From Fimenecus sp964457415 (lineage in GTDB: Bacteria; Bacillota; Clostridia; Oscillospirales; Acutalibacteraceae), in NCBI GenBank assembly GCA_964457415.1, contig CAYWFB010000042.1, forward strand, positions 1-13,891: a stretch of DNA of 13,891 bases. The letters run 5' to 3'. Below, one piece after another: positions 1-7,628 of the stretch. Position 1 is the first letter of the stretch, and the number at the start of each line of letters is the position of its first letter. The translations under genes and the position numbers were made by a program. The notes beneath the pieces are model-generated. The model was not told the DNA's origin and did no database searches. It saw only the letters and a list, made by a program, of their open reading frames with translations.

Positions 1-133
1 CGTTAAAAACGGCGGTAATTTTCTATGCACTTTCCCTAAGGTCACCCTCGGCGGCTGTTAGCCGTTACCCTGCTGTGTGATGCTCGGACTTTCCTCATAA
101 GTGAAAACTTACGCAACTGCCCAACCTGCTCTT
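1..133 (-). ncRNA. rnpB: RNase P RNA, 5' part (partial at window edge)
   Basis: The minus strand carries the conserved 5' half of bacterial RNase P RNA, the ribozyme that trims the 5' leader from pre-tRNA. Visible hallmarks are the conserved core GAGGAAAGTCCGAGC (complement of 82-96), followed by a CAGGGTAACGGC-like P-stem segment, and the conserved AGGGAAAGTGCATAGAAAA segment (complement of 20-39). The RNA begins at about 133, only 8 nt after the stop codon of the HAD gene, and its 3' half lies beyond the left edge. Recognition is by conserved core sequence; I did not fold the RNA or assign type A or B. Confidence 0.9.
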
Positions 134-140
134 ATATTAA

Positions 141-146
141 ACTATA
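141..146 (-). promoter_or_regulatory. Probable -10 element of the rnpB promoter
   Basis: On the minus strand TATAGT sits with its last base 7 nt before A133, which is where the RNase P RNA is expected to start. It overlaps the TAG stop codon of the upstream HAD gene. No convincing -35 hexamer is visible at 16-18 nt upstream, so the -10 call rests on spacing to the RNA end alone. Read-through from the upstream gene string is an alternative source of transcript. Confidence 0.4.
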
Positions 147-735
147 TATTGACGGGCTCGCCGTCTTTTTTTATTTGAGTGATTTTATCACCCTTGACCA
201 TAAACACATTCCGCGAAATATCCATCATGGGCTTGTCCGCCATTGAGTCGGTGTAAAAATCGTCGATAATCACATCGCCGTAAACCTCACGAAAGGCATC
301 TATTTTCTTATCTTTATAACATATTCTGTTGATTTCGCCTTTAATGGGGTCAATATCAGAGCCTATGTAGTACTTTATGCCGATACGGTCACAAATAATT
401 TTTAATAGGCAATAAGGACAACCCGATACTACAATGTCGTTTTCATCCTGAATATCAAAATAAAACTGTTTGAGCTTCTTCTGATTTAAATCCCAGAATT
501 TTTCAAAATCACCGTAAATGTCATCGGCTTTTTCACAGTAATCCTTAAAAGCTTTGCCGTAGCTTGCCATTGCCTCATCAACGGTTATTTTATCAAATTT
601 GTATCTAATAAAATCCTTAATAAATTTAGGAGCGAATGTAAGAATTGTTTTGGTATCCTTCTTTAAAAAGTAAAGAAAAATATCCATTATGCTTTCGCCG
701 TCATAAATTGTGTTGTCAAAATCGAATACTCGCAT
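142..735 (-). CDS. HAD-superfamily phosphatase (PSPase-like, subfamily IB)
   Basis: A 197-residue haloacid dehalogenase-type hydrolase, expected to remove phosphate from a small metabolite in the cytoplasm; the substrate cannot be read from sequence. Motif I is DFDNT at residues 5-9 (nucleophile Asp5, acid/base Asp7). Motif II Ser104 lies in IVVSGCPY, a motif III Lys is at about 143-144, and motif IV Asp163/Asp167 lies in YTDSMAD. The alpha-helical cap lies between motifs I and II (about 15-95), as in the phosphoserine phosphatase-like group. An AGAGGA ribosome site lies inside the end of the TPM gene, 3 nt upstream of this gene, so the two are probably translated from one transcript. The last gene before rnpB. 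Family call firm; substrate unknown. Confidence 0.85.
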   Translation of the reverse strand: MRVFDFDNTIYDGESIMDIFLYFLKKDTKTILTFAPKFIKDFIRYKFDKITVDEAMASYGKAFKDYCEKADDIYGDFEKFWDLNQKKLKQFYFDIQDENDIVVSGCPYCLLKIICDRIGIKYYIGSDIDPIKGEINRICYKDKKIDAFREVYGDVIIDDFYTDSMADKPMMDISRNVFMVKGDKITQIKKDGEPVNI

Positions 736-738
736 AAC

Positions 739-1521
739 TTAAAATCCTCTTGAGGCGCCGCCTCCGCCAAATGAGCCACCGCCACCACGGAAGCCTCCTC
801 CACCGCCTCCGCGGGAAGAGCCACCGCTACCACCATTAAATCCACCATAGTGGCCACCACCAAATCCGCCAAAGCTTCTTCGAACTCTTGTTCTACCTTT
901 GCCGAAAATCAAAACTAACAAAACTACTATGGTAAAAACAATGTAAGCAATTATTGTAAAAGTATCTAATTCTTCATTTGTTTCAATATTTTCAATATAT
1001 TCAGTACCAAGATTCAAATCAACACCATACTCTTTACAAACAACTGAAACGATAGCTTTATATGCCTCAGTAAGACCTGTTGAAAAATCATTTTCAGACA
1101 GATAAGGAATGGCGTATGTATCTAAAATTCTGCCCGTTTTACCATCGGGCAAACATCCTTCAAGACCATAGCCGACCTGAATGGTAACCTGTCGGTCTGA
1201 AACTGACATAAGCAACACAACACCATTGTCAGTTTCTTCACTACCTACGCCCCACTCACGACCTAATTCAAGAGCATATTCGCCAACCTCGTAGCCGTCA
1301 AGGGAGTCAACAGTCACAACAACCACCTGTGCAGTAGTCTGTTTATACAGACTTGCGCCGATAGCCATAAGCTCATCTTCAGCTTCGCTGTCAATAACAT
1401 CTGCAAAATCATTTACAAAGAAATTGCTTGTAGGCTCAGGCAAATCAATTGCAAAGGCAGAAAAAGACAAAAGCAACGACAAAAGCAATGTGATGATAAA
1501 AAAACCTTTAATCTTCTTCAT
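739..1521 (-). CDS. TPM-domain membrane protein (YgcG family)
   Basis: A 260-residue exported protein. Residues 1-24 form a signal peptide ending near SAFA; a TPM domain spans about 28-165, with family hallmarks VNDFADVI (36-43), the REWGVG turn (88-93), DNGVVLLM (98-105) and GYGLEGCLPD (117-126). A membrane helix covers about 187-206, then a basic RxRVRR stretch and a cytoplasmic, extremely glycine-rich tail (217-260). TPM proteins are often called phosphatases, but the cellular role is unsettled; related proteins assist membrane-protein repair or assembly. It directly follows lemA, a recurrent bacterial pairing. No clear ribosome site precedes the ATG, only 8 nt after the lemA stop, which suggests translational coupling. 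The glycine tail is typical of the family and is not an error. Confidence 0.88.
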   Translation of the reverse strand: MKKIKGFFIITLLLSLLLSFSAFAIDLPEPTSNFFVNDFADVIDSEAEDELMAIGASLYKQTTAQVVVVTVDSLDGYEVGEYALELGREWGVGSEETDNGVVLLMSVSDRQVTIQVGYGLEGCLPDGKTGRILDTYAIPYLSENDFSTGLTEAYKAIVSVVCKEYGVDLNLGTEYIENIETNEELDTFTIIAYIVFTIVVLLVLIFGKGRTRVRRSFGGFGGGHYGGFNGGSGGSSRGGGGGGFRGGGGSFGGGGASRGF

Positions 1522-1529
1522 AGCTTCAA

Positions 1530-2102
1530 TTATTCAAAACTTACCACAGGTGCATCCTGCGCGTTGTCATTAGCCTCAAAGTATTCAGCCTCGTCAAAGC
1601 CCAACATACCCGCAAAAATTACTGTGGGGAATTTTTTAATAGACTTATTGTATTCTGCAACTGCTTCGTTATAGTCTTTGCGTGCAGTTGAAATTCTGCT
1701 TTCACTACCTGAAAGCTCATCCTGAAGATAGATAAAGTTCTCATTTGCTTTAAGCTCAGGATAATTTTCAACAACTACTAAAAGTCTTGAAAGTGCAGAT
1801 TCAAAGCTTTCATTTGCCTCGGTGTATTCTTCTGCGCTTGAAGCAGAATTAAGCTTTGCACGGGCATCTGCAAGAGCAGTATAAACCTCTTCTTCGTGCG
1901 CGGCATAACCCTTTACTGTGCTGACGAGATTGGGAATCAAATCAGCACGGCGCTGAAGATAGGTTTCAACCTGAGCTTCTGCCTTTTCAACCTCTGCCTG
2001 CTTATCAACAAGTCCGTTATATGATGAAACAAGACCTCCGACAACCAAAGCAATAACAAGCACAACTGCGCCGATTGCAATTAACAAACCTTTTTTCTTC
2101 AC
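1530..2102 (-). CDS. lemA: LemA family protein
   Basis: A LemA-family membrane protein of about 190 residues: a short cytoplasmic MKKK start, one N-terminal transmembrane helix (about 5-25), then a long alpha-helical domain expected outside the membrane. The family signature is present: YNGLVDKQAEVEKAEAQVE, followed by YLQRRADLIPNLVSTVKGY. The molecular function of LemA is not established; it recurs next to TPM-domain and membrane-protease genes. Start choice: a GTG at 2111 opens the frame, but the AAAGGG ribosome site lies about 8 nt before a second GTG three codons on (2100-2102), giving the usual LemA N-terminus; the first GTG would be almost on top of the site. It lies 34 nt after galE and 8 nt before the TPM gene. 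Confidence 0.9.
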   Translation of the reverse strand: MKKKGLLIAIGAVVLVIALVVGGLVSSYNGLVDKQAEVEKAEAQVETYLQRRADLIPNLVSTVKGYAAHEEEVYTALADARAKLNSASSAEEYTEANESFESALSRLLVVVENYPELKANENFIYLQDELSGSESRISTARKDYNEAVAEYNKSIKKFPTVIFAGMLGFDEAEYFEANDNAQDAPVVSFE

Positions 2103-2136
2103 TAAAATCACCCTTTACTTTTTATTTTAAAATATT

Positions 2137-3156
2137 TTAGTCTTCAAATCCGTTAGGATTTCCACTCTGCCAACGCCAGGAATCCTCACACATTTCGAGA
2201 AGTCCGCGTTCAGCCTTCCAACCAAGTTCCTCATAAGCCTTTGATGCATCTGAATAACAAACATCAAGGTCACCGGGACGACGGTCAACAATTTTGTATT
2301 CAATCTTCTGTCCTGATGCCTGCTCAAATGCTTTAACGATATCAAGAACGCTATAGCCATTACCGGTACCAAGGTTGTAAACATTTACCGAGGGCTCTTC
2401 TTTAAGCATTTTTTCAACTGCTTTTACATGACCGAGAGCCAAGTCAACAACGTGAATATAATCTCTTACGCCTGTGCCATCGGGAGTATTGTAATCGTCA
2501 CCAAACACGTTGAGATAAGGTAATTTGCCGATTGCCACCTGTGTAATATATGGCATAAGGTTATTGGGAATTCCGTTAGGATTTTCACCAATTCGTCCGC
2601 TCTTATGAGCACCGATGGGATTGAAATAACGAAGAAGAGTTACGCCCCATTCATTGTCACCCTTATGGAAATCTTCGAGAATAATCTCAATCATATACTT
2701 TGTTGTGCCGTAAGGATTAGTTGTGCCGCCTGTTTTCATATCCTCTTTAAGAGGTGAAATATTACTGCTGCCATAAACTGTTGCAGAAGAACTGAAAACA
2801 ATTTTCTTGCAGCCGTAATCACGCATAACCTCGCAAAGAGCAATAGTGCCACCGATATTGTTATCGTAATATTCAAGAGGCTTTCTTACACTCTCGCCCA
2901 CTGCCTTAAGACCTGCAAAGTGGATGCAAGCATCAATCTTATGGTCTTCAAAAATCTTGCGCATATTCTCTTTGTCGCGAATATCAAAAGGATAAAAATC
3001 GAAATCCTTGCCTGTAAGCTCGCGAACTCTGTCAAGAGATTTTTCACTTGAGTTGTAAAGATTATCAACTACAACAATTTCATAGCCCGCATTGAGAAGC
3101 TCAACGCAAGTGTGAGAGCCGATAAAGCCTGCTCCGCCTGTTACTAATATTTTCAT
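2137..3156 (-). CDS. galE: UDP-glucose 4-epimerase
   Basis: Interconverts UDP-glucose and UDP-galactose (and possibly the N-acetylated forms) using bound NAD+; cytoplasmic, supplying galactose units for surface polysaccharide or for the Leloir pathway. At 339 residues it matches the usual length. The Rossmann motif GGAGFIGSH is at 7-15, catalytic Ser124 in SSSATVYG, and Tyr149 with Lys153 in YGTTKYMIE: the same numbering as the E. coli enzyme. The C-terminal substrate half (RYFNPIGAH, then GVRDYIHVVDLA) is intact. The ATG overlaps the TGA of the preceding gene (ATGA), and the GAGGAGG ribosome site is made from that gene's terminal Glu codons. No other gal genes are nearby; the envelope-gene context suggests a role in surface glycans, which is inference. 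Confidence 0.96.
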   Translation of the reverse strand: MKILVTGGAGFIGSHTCVELLNAGYEIVVVDNLYNSSEKSLDRVRELTGKDFDFYPFDIRDKENMRKIFEDHKIDACIHFAGLKAVGESVRKPLEYYDNNIGGTIALCEVMRDYGCKKIVFSSSATVYGSSNISPLKEDMKTGGTTNPYGTTKYMIEIILEDFHKGDNEWGVTLLRYFNPIGAHKSGRIGENPNGIPNNLMPYITQVAIGKLPYLNVFGDDYNTPDGTGVRDYIHVVDLALGHVKAVEKMLKEEPSVNVYNLGTGNGYSVLDIVKAFEQASGQKIEYKIVDRRPGDLDVCYSDASKAYEELGWKAERGLLEMCEDSWRWQSGNPNGFED

Positions 3157-5300
3157 ACCTTTTCCTCCTCGGTAAGCGTTGTGCCATTATAATATGTTGA
3201 AAGAATTTTTTTATAGCTTACGCCGTCTGCCGCCATTGAGTTTGCACCCGTCTGGCTCATACCAACGCCGTAACCGCTACCGTAGGTTGTTACAATAAAT
3301 TCTGCTGTTGCATCGTCATAAGAAACCGTGAAGCAATGTGAAGCAAGAATATCGGCACCAAGAAGTTCGCGAAGCTCAATACCTGTCATTTCAATGCCAC
3401 CGACTGTAACCTTTGTAACATAACCGATGCTTGAAGAAATTGAAGCATCCTGTTCAGTGACAATAATCCAAAGTGCAGGGTCATCAGTTAAAGCAAATTC
3501 GCTGTTTTTAGCGAGAAGCAAGCCCTTGACCTCACCCGCTGAATATGTTTTTTCAATTTTGTAATTCTTGTGAAGTGAGTCAGGATTTCCTGTTGCCTCA
3601 ACGCTCTTAAGGTAAGGATAGCTTTGTGAAAATACATTTTCGGAATCAGTTGTTTTTCTTGCCGCAATAGCGAAATAAGGAGTTAAAGCAATTTCGCCCT
3701 TGTAAGTAAGATACTGACCAAAAACACTATCTACTGCTGTTTTTACTTCTTCGTTATAGGTATCACTTATTTCAACGCCGTCAATTGTAAAATCTGTGTC
3801 ACGATATTTAAGATATGTATAAATTACAACTGTCTGTGCCTTAATAGCTTCAACGTCATAGCCCTCGCCCATTTCGGTCATTACAAGTCTTGCAAGAGCC
3901 TCTTTTGCGTCAATAACCTGACCATTAATTTTCATAGTTTCAGGAGCGCCTTTATCAACCTGTACCTCGGGTTCTTCACTTGTTGGCTCTTCTTCAGTTG
4001 AAGATTCTTCTGTTGCCGCCTCTGCTCTGGATTTTTCTAAAGCGATAAGGTCAGCGGTAATGAAATCAGAAAGCCTTTTATTGACTACCTCGGGCTCTGC
4101 TTCGGTTGTAGGCTCGGTGGTTGTAGTTGTGGTAGTTGTAGTTGTTGTTTCTTTACCAAATATACCATCAATAACCGCCGCCAAAGGTCCATTTTCACCC
4201 TGCACTTTGTAAACAATACCAAGCACCGCACAAAGAAGAATAATTATTCCAAGAATAATTGTCATAATTGCAACGGGCTTTTTACCTGCGGGCTTTTTAT
4301 CATCATCAGAGATTTTATTATCTGCCTCTGCAATTTCAATACCCACACTGCGAAGACCTGCCGCCTTTTCGCCAATAAGCTCAATAAGCTCAAGTGCGGC
4401 ACTTTCAATAAAGGCATATTCAGTTTCACCCTCACTCATATAGAGCTTTCTTACAACGGCAGATTCATTATTTGCAACTGCAATGCAGATATATCTTGCC
4501 TCGCCGGAATCGTAGATTTCGCTGATTGAAGCGCCAATATTGGCGGCTGATAAATCAAGACTTACTTTTGCAAGCTGCGCCGCATATTCGGTGGCGTTAA
4601 CATCACCCTTATCCTCAACATAAGGTGTAAAAATAAACACATTATCAAAATTTTCTGTATTATCGCCACAGCTTTTGAGAATTTCAGCGTTTGGTGTGCC
4701 ATTGATTGCAACAACAGAACCTGACTCCATAAGGCGCTCCACTGCTTTGCTTACCTTTGCATCGCCAAACTGTTTTGTAGCATTAATATAGGTTTGAACT
4801 TCAGAGGTTTTAATATTTTGTGCAAGAAAAGGCACTGCACCATTGCGAAGAATGTGATTAATTCGCTCGTTATCAATGGGTAAAAACAGAACAAACTGAC
4901 TTCCGTTTTCTATACCAAAGCCCGAATACAAGCCGTCTTTTGAATGGAAAACTGTTGCGGGCTCAGGGAATGCAGAAAACTGTTTTCTTGTTTCGTCATC
5001 CATTTCATCATTACTCTCAAGCATATTAAGTACTGACGGGTCGTATATTACATCAGTTTCAAAAGCTTGAATAAAAGCATTTTTAAGCATTGCGTAATGC
5101 TTTGCATCAACCGCGGTAACAATAAGCTCATCATTTTCGAGTGCGTCCTGCAAAAGACCAAAGAAGTCACGCATATTTTCAGCATTCTCGAAAGAGCTGT
5201 CTGCCACTACATAGGGCTTAATACTGCTTACAATCCTTGCCTGAAAGCGACTGAAGGACATACTTTTATCAATATTAAGCGATAGTAATCTTACCTTCAT
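3153..5300 (-). CDS. Membrane SpoIID/LytB-domain protein with degenerate CinA-like cytoplasmic domain
   Basis: A 715-residue protein of unusual build. Residues 1-160 align by eye with the MoCF-like N-terminal domain of CinA: a VADS..N turn, ENDELIVTAV where CinA has its DLVITTGGLGPT, DDETRKQF for the NRKQA segment, SGFGIENGSQFVLFLP for APGF..LLPGPP. Residues 235-313 resemble the last half of the CinA amidohydrolase domain (IGASISEIY, then ICIAVANNESAVVRKLY, ending ALELIELIGEK). The GGLGPT, PGPP and ESCTGG motifs are missing. Then follow a membrane helix (about 343-365), eleven Thr (385-395), an acidic linker, and a SpoIID domain (about 452-705) with the conserved Glu476 in VMTEMGEG, the AIKAQT helix and the terminal GYGVGMSQTGA motif. 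SpoIID-type proteins are lytic transglycosylases or their relatives acting on peptidoglycan. An AGAGG ribosome site supports the start. SpoIID call firm; CinA ancestry inferred. Confidence 0.85.
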   Translation of the reverse strand: MKVRLLSLNIDKSMSFSRFQARIVSSIKPYVVADSSFENAENMRDFFGLLQDALENDELIVTAVDAKHYAMLKNAFIQAFETDVIYDPSVLNMLESNDEMDDETRKQFSAFPEPATVFHSKDGLYSGFGIENGSQFVLFLPIDNERINHILRNGAVPFLAQNIKTSEVQTYINATKQFGDAKVSKAVERLMESGSVVAINGTPNAEILKSCGDNTENFDNVFIFTPYVEDKGDVNATEYAAQLAKVSLDLSAANIGASISEIYDSGEARYICIAVANNESAVVRKLYMSEGETEYAFIESAALELIELIGEKAAGLRSVGIEIAEADNKISDDDKKPAGKKPVAIMTIILGIIILLCAVLGIVYKVQGENGPLAAVIDGIFGKETTTTTTTTTTTEPTTEAEPEVVNKRLSDFITADLIALEKSRAEAATEESSTEEEPTSEEPEVQVDKGAPETMKINGQVIDAKEALARLVMTEMGEGYDVEAIKAQTVVIYTYLKYRDTDFTIDGVEISDTYNEEVKTAVDSVFGQYLTYKGEIALTPYFAIAARKTTDSENVFSQSYPYLKSVEATGNPDSLHKNYKIEKTYSAGEVKGLLLAKNSEFALTDDPALWIIVTEQDASISSSIGYVTKVTVGGIEMTGIELRELLGADILASHCFTVSYDDATAEFIVTTYGSGYGVGMSQTGANSMAADGVSYKKILSTYYNGTTLTEEEKV
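4116..4148 (-). repeat. Poly-threonine codon run in linker
   Basis: Eleven consecutive ACN codons (residues 385-395) encode threonine just outside the membrane helix of the SpoIID-like protein, followed by EPTTEAEPE. The codons are mixed ACA/ACC/ACT rather than one repeated triplet, so this is selected low-complexity linker protein more than a pure DNA microsatellite. Such Thr-rich stretches commonly act as flexible or wall-spanning spacers and may be glycosylated. Confidence 0.75.
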
Positions 5301-5341
5301 TTAAAAAACCTCTCTTTTTTCCCATTTATATAAAAATCCGA

Positions 5342-6679
5342 TTACGGAGTCCAATCCTCATCATCCTTATAAGGATTTGCCATATTATTTGCATCGTACC
5401 ACGCCTGCGGATATTTAGGTGCGGTATTAAGCGCTGCCATACTTGTGTCAACTGTAGGCTCTTCGTTTTCACGAAGAAGTCTTCCCATTATAATAAGTCT
5501 TGCATCGTCAAAATCATAAGTACAGGTAACAAGAGTAATCAGCTTGTCATCGGGCTGAACAGAAACACCGGTATTGATGATACTGCGCTTCTTTGCCTCT
5601 TCAACAAAGCTTGTGAATTTTTCGTCCGTACTGAAATCCGTTACCATAATGTTGAACATATAATTGTCGTCATCTGCAACATCTGAATTGGTTACAAACG
5701 CCGCAAACACTTTAAAATAATATGTATCATAAAGTGTACTGTATTCGATTACGGGTGATTCCTTATATCCCTCTAATGTTCTGTATTTATCGAGGTTTGA
5801 GAACATAAGACCGTCGGTCATATGGTGACCGTAAATAACGGTGTTATCATCAAGATATTTGGGGTCATTCTTGAAATCAAGATAAGGACAACCATAACGG
5901 CTTGAGTTCTGATAAAAATCACGTCTTAAATAATAATCGTTATCATCACTCTGCACCACCTGAACGTCAAGGTTGGTATTGTCAATTTTAAGCCATCCTA
6001 CCAAATCCTGATTAACTGCATAAAGATATGAATACTTAAGATTCATTCCATCAGGGAAAGTAATATCGGGATACTGTGCAAAAAGTTCTTTCCAAGCTTC
6101 AACATACTGATTATCATCCATACCTTCGGTATGAACAATCTTATTACTTAAGTCTTCCTGCATATTCTGTTGAAGTTGCCATTCACGGTAAAGCTCAATA
6201 AATGCAAAGCAACAACCAATTATAGCAATTATTGAAATATCCATAATAATTTTACGGATTTTTTCTTTTGTGCTGTCTTTTTTCAGCGGGATAAAGCCTT
6301 TAAAGAAATCAGAAAAAATCTCATTGAAGGTTCTTACTTTTTTCTTTTGAGTTACCGTAACAGTATTTTCATTTTTGACTTCGGTAGTTTCTTTTTTTAC
6401 ATACTGCGATGTTATATCAACAAAGGTTTTGCCGTTTTCAGTAAACTCACCTGGCTCGTCATTTTCAGTTTCACTCAATTTCTTTTCAATTTGTGAAACA
6501 ATGTCTTCTTTAACTGATGAAGTTATTTCAGTTTTCTTTTCTTGCCCAGAAAAAATGTCATCTGCAAGGTCTGAAAACTCGTTGTTATCTGTTTTTTGAG
6601 GTACAGCAGCTTCGTCCATCCCTAATTTTTTGCGAAGCTCCTCAAAAGAGAGTACTTCATTATTGTTTTCATTATTCAT
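5342..6679 (-). CDS. Class B sortase with long cytoplasmic N-terminal extension
   Basis: A 445-residue membrane transpeptidase that should cleave a sorting signal on secreted proteins and join them to peptidoglycan or to one another. The sortase fold spans about 215-403. The catalytic triad is visible: His285 in IYGHHMTDGLMF, Cys386 in TLVTCTYDF and Arg394 in DARLIIMG. The class B helix region (EEAKKRS) lies between His and Cys. A single membrane helix is at about 144-163. Before it lies a charged, low-complexity cytoplasmic extension of some 140 residues, absent from ordinary sortases (about 220-300 aa). The C-terminus carries a 25-residue tail (421-445, PKYPQAWYD... NPYKDDEDW) shared with the neighbouring sortase. 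It overlaps that gene by 8 nt and has an AGGAGGT ribosome site. The pair probably arose by duplication. No substrate is seen nearby. Confidence 0.93.
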   Translation of the reverse strand: MNNENNNEVLSFEELRKKLGMDEAAVPQKTDNNEFSDLADDIFSGQEKKTEITSSVKEDIVSQIEKKLSETENDEPGEFTENGKTFVDITSQYVKKETTEVKNENTVTVTQKKKVRTFNEIFSDFFKGFIPLKKDSTKEKIRKIIMDISIIAIIGCCFAFIELYREWQLQQNMQEDLSNKIVHTEGMDDNQYVEAWKELFAQYPDITFPDGMNLKYSYLYAVNQDLVGWLKIDNTNLDVQVVQSDDNDYYLRRDFYQNSSRYGCPYLDFKNDPKYLDDNTVIYGHHMTDGLMFSNLDKYRTLEGYKESPVIEYSTLYDTYYFKVFAAFVTNSDVADDDNYMFNIMVTDFSTDEKFTSFVEEAKKRSIINTGVSVQPDDKLITLVTCTYDFDDARLIIMGRLLRENEEPTVDTSMAALNTAPKYPQAWYDANNMANPYKDDEDWTP

Positions 6680-7628
6680 CTTGTACTACCTCCTGAGGAT
6701 ACCATTTTTCATCGTCTTTATAAGGGTTAGTCAAACCGTGCTTATCGTACCAGAGCTGTGGATACTTTGGATTTTCGTTGACTTTTGCATTATCCACATT
6801 AACCTCGGCACTTTCACCGTCACGCACCATACGGGCAAGAATAACTAATCTTGCATTTGCACGATACGTCGTTTTACCATATTTGTTTGTGAGGTCAAGT
6901 GCTCTTACACAAGTTGAAAGAATAAGCATCTTATCATCATCGTTTATGTCCACATCCGTAGTATAAAGTCTGCGCTTATTGACCTCTTCAATAAATCCTT
7001 CAAAATTTTCGCCATCCATATACGGATATATATAATTGAAGATATAACCATTATCTTCACTTGCAGTAGCGTTTGTTATAAACACACCGTAAATCTTCCA
7101 TTTATAATTTGCTTCAAGTGTGTTGAACTCAAATACAGGCGATTTTTTATAAAATTCAATGTCATCATACTGAACAAGCTCTGAAAACATTGTTGTATCA
7201 TAAGCATTATGACCGTAAATAATGGTATTGGAATCAAGATTTAGAGGGTCATTGCGGTAATCCATAAAAATTGCACCGCGGTAATCATATTTCTTTTCAA
7301 AGCTGTGGTCAAGATAATAATCGTTATCCACATATTGAACAACGGGATGATTGATTTCTGTATTGGGAACCTTAATCCAACCAACAAGGTCACGGTTTTG
7401 CTCAACCAATAGCGAATAATCGGGCACCTGTTCTTCAATTTCGCTATTTTCGGCAGTTGTGTTTGATACAAGTCCTGAAAGCTCTTCATAAGCCTTTTTG
7501 TTGTTGTTTATTTCAACAAAATGCTTGATAACAAGAGAAGCAGAAAAAAGGAAGACTATAATGCAAATCGCCAAAAGGAAAGCTCTGCCCTTGCCTATTC
7601 TCTTTTTTTCGTTTGCCAAATTATTCAC
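6672..7628 (-). CDS. Class B sortase
   Basis: A 318-residue class B sortase with one N-terminal membrane anchor (about 14-34) and an extracellular catalytic domain. Catalytic residues are His140 in IIYGHNAYDTTMF, Cys240 in LILSTCVRA and Arg260 in ARLVILARM. It matches its neighbour through the domain (LVGWIKVPNTEI against LVGWLKIDNTNL; NDYYLDHSF against NDYYLRRDF). It ends in the same tail, PKYPQLWYD...NPYKDDEKW at 287-309. The start is GTG, in a GTGAATAA overlap of 8 nt with the pncC stop; a TTG three codons later is a possible alternative start. No pilin, LPXTG-like or NPQTN-like sorting signal is encoded in this window, so its substrate is elsewhere. Confidence 0.93.
   Translation of the reverse strand: MNNLANEKKRIGKGRAFLLAICIIVFLFSASLVIKHFVEINNNKKAYEELSGLVSNTTAENSEIEEQVPDYSLLVEQNRDLVGWIKVPNTEINHPVVQYVDNDYYLDHSFEKKYDYRGAIFMDYRNDPLNLDSNTIIYGHNAYDTTMFSELVQYDDIEFYKKSPVFEFNTLEANYKWKIYGVFITNATASEDNGYIFNYIYPYMDGENFEGFIEEVNKRRLYTTDVDINDDDKMLILSTCVRALDLTNKYGKTTYRANARLVILARMVRDGESAEVNVDNAKVNENPKYPQLWYDKHGLTNPYKDDEKWYPQEVVQDE

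Noticed and set aside
151..172. GACGG/CCGTC hairpin followed by seven T on the plus strand, resembling a terminator.
   Set aside because: The stem is only 5 bp, no plus-strand gene feeds into it, and the sequence is explained as the antisense of the end of the HAD coding region (Lys-Lys-Asp-Gly-Glu-Pro).
687..872. Minus-strand 61-residue open frame rich in Ala/Val.
   Set aside because: It is an alternative frame of the glycine-codon-rich tail of the TPM protein; low-complexity DNA keeps several frames open.
2112..2136. Palindrome TAAAATATTTTA between galE and lemA.
   Set aside because: Purely A/T, without a stable stem or a following signal; not enough to call an operator or terminator.
5067..5285. 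Plus-strand 72-residue open frame opposite the start of the SpoIID-like gene.
   Set aside because: No ribosome site, no recognisable protein, and fully antisense to a well-supported gene.
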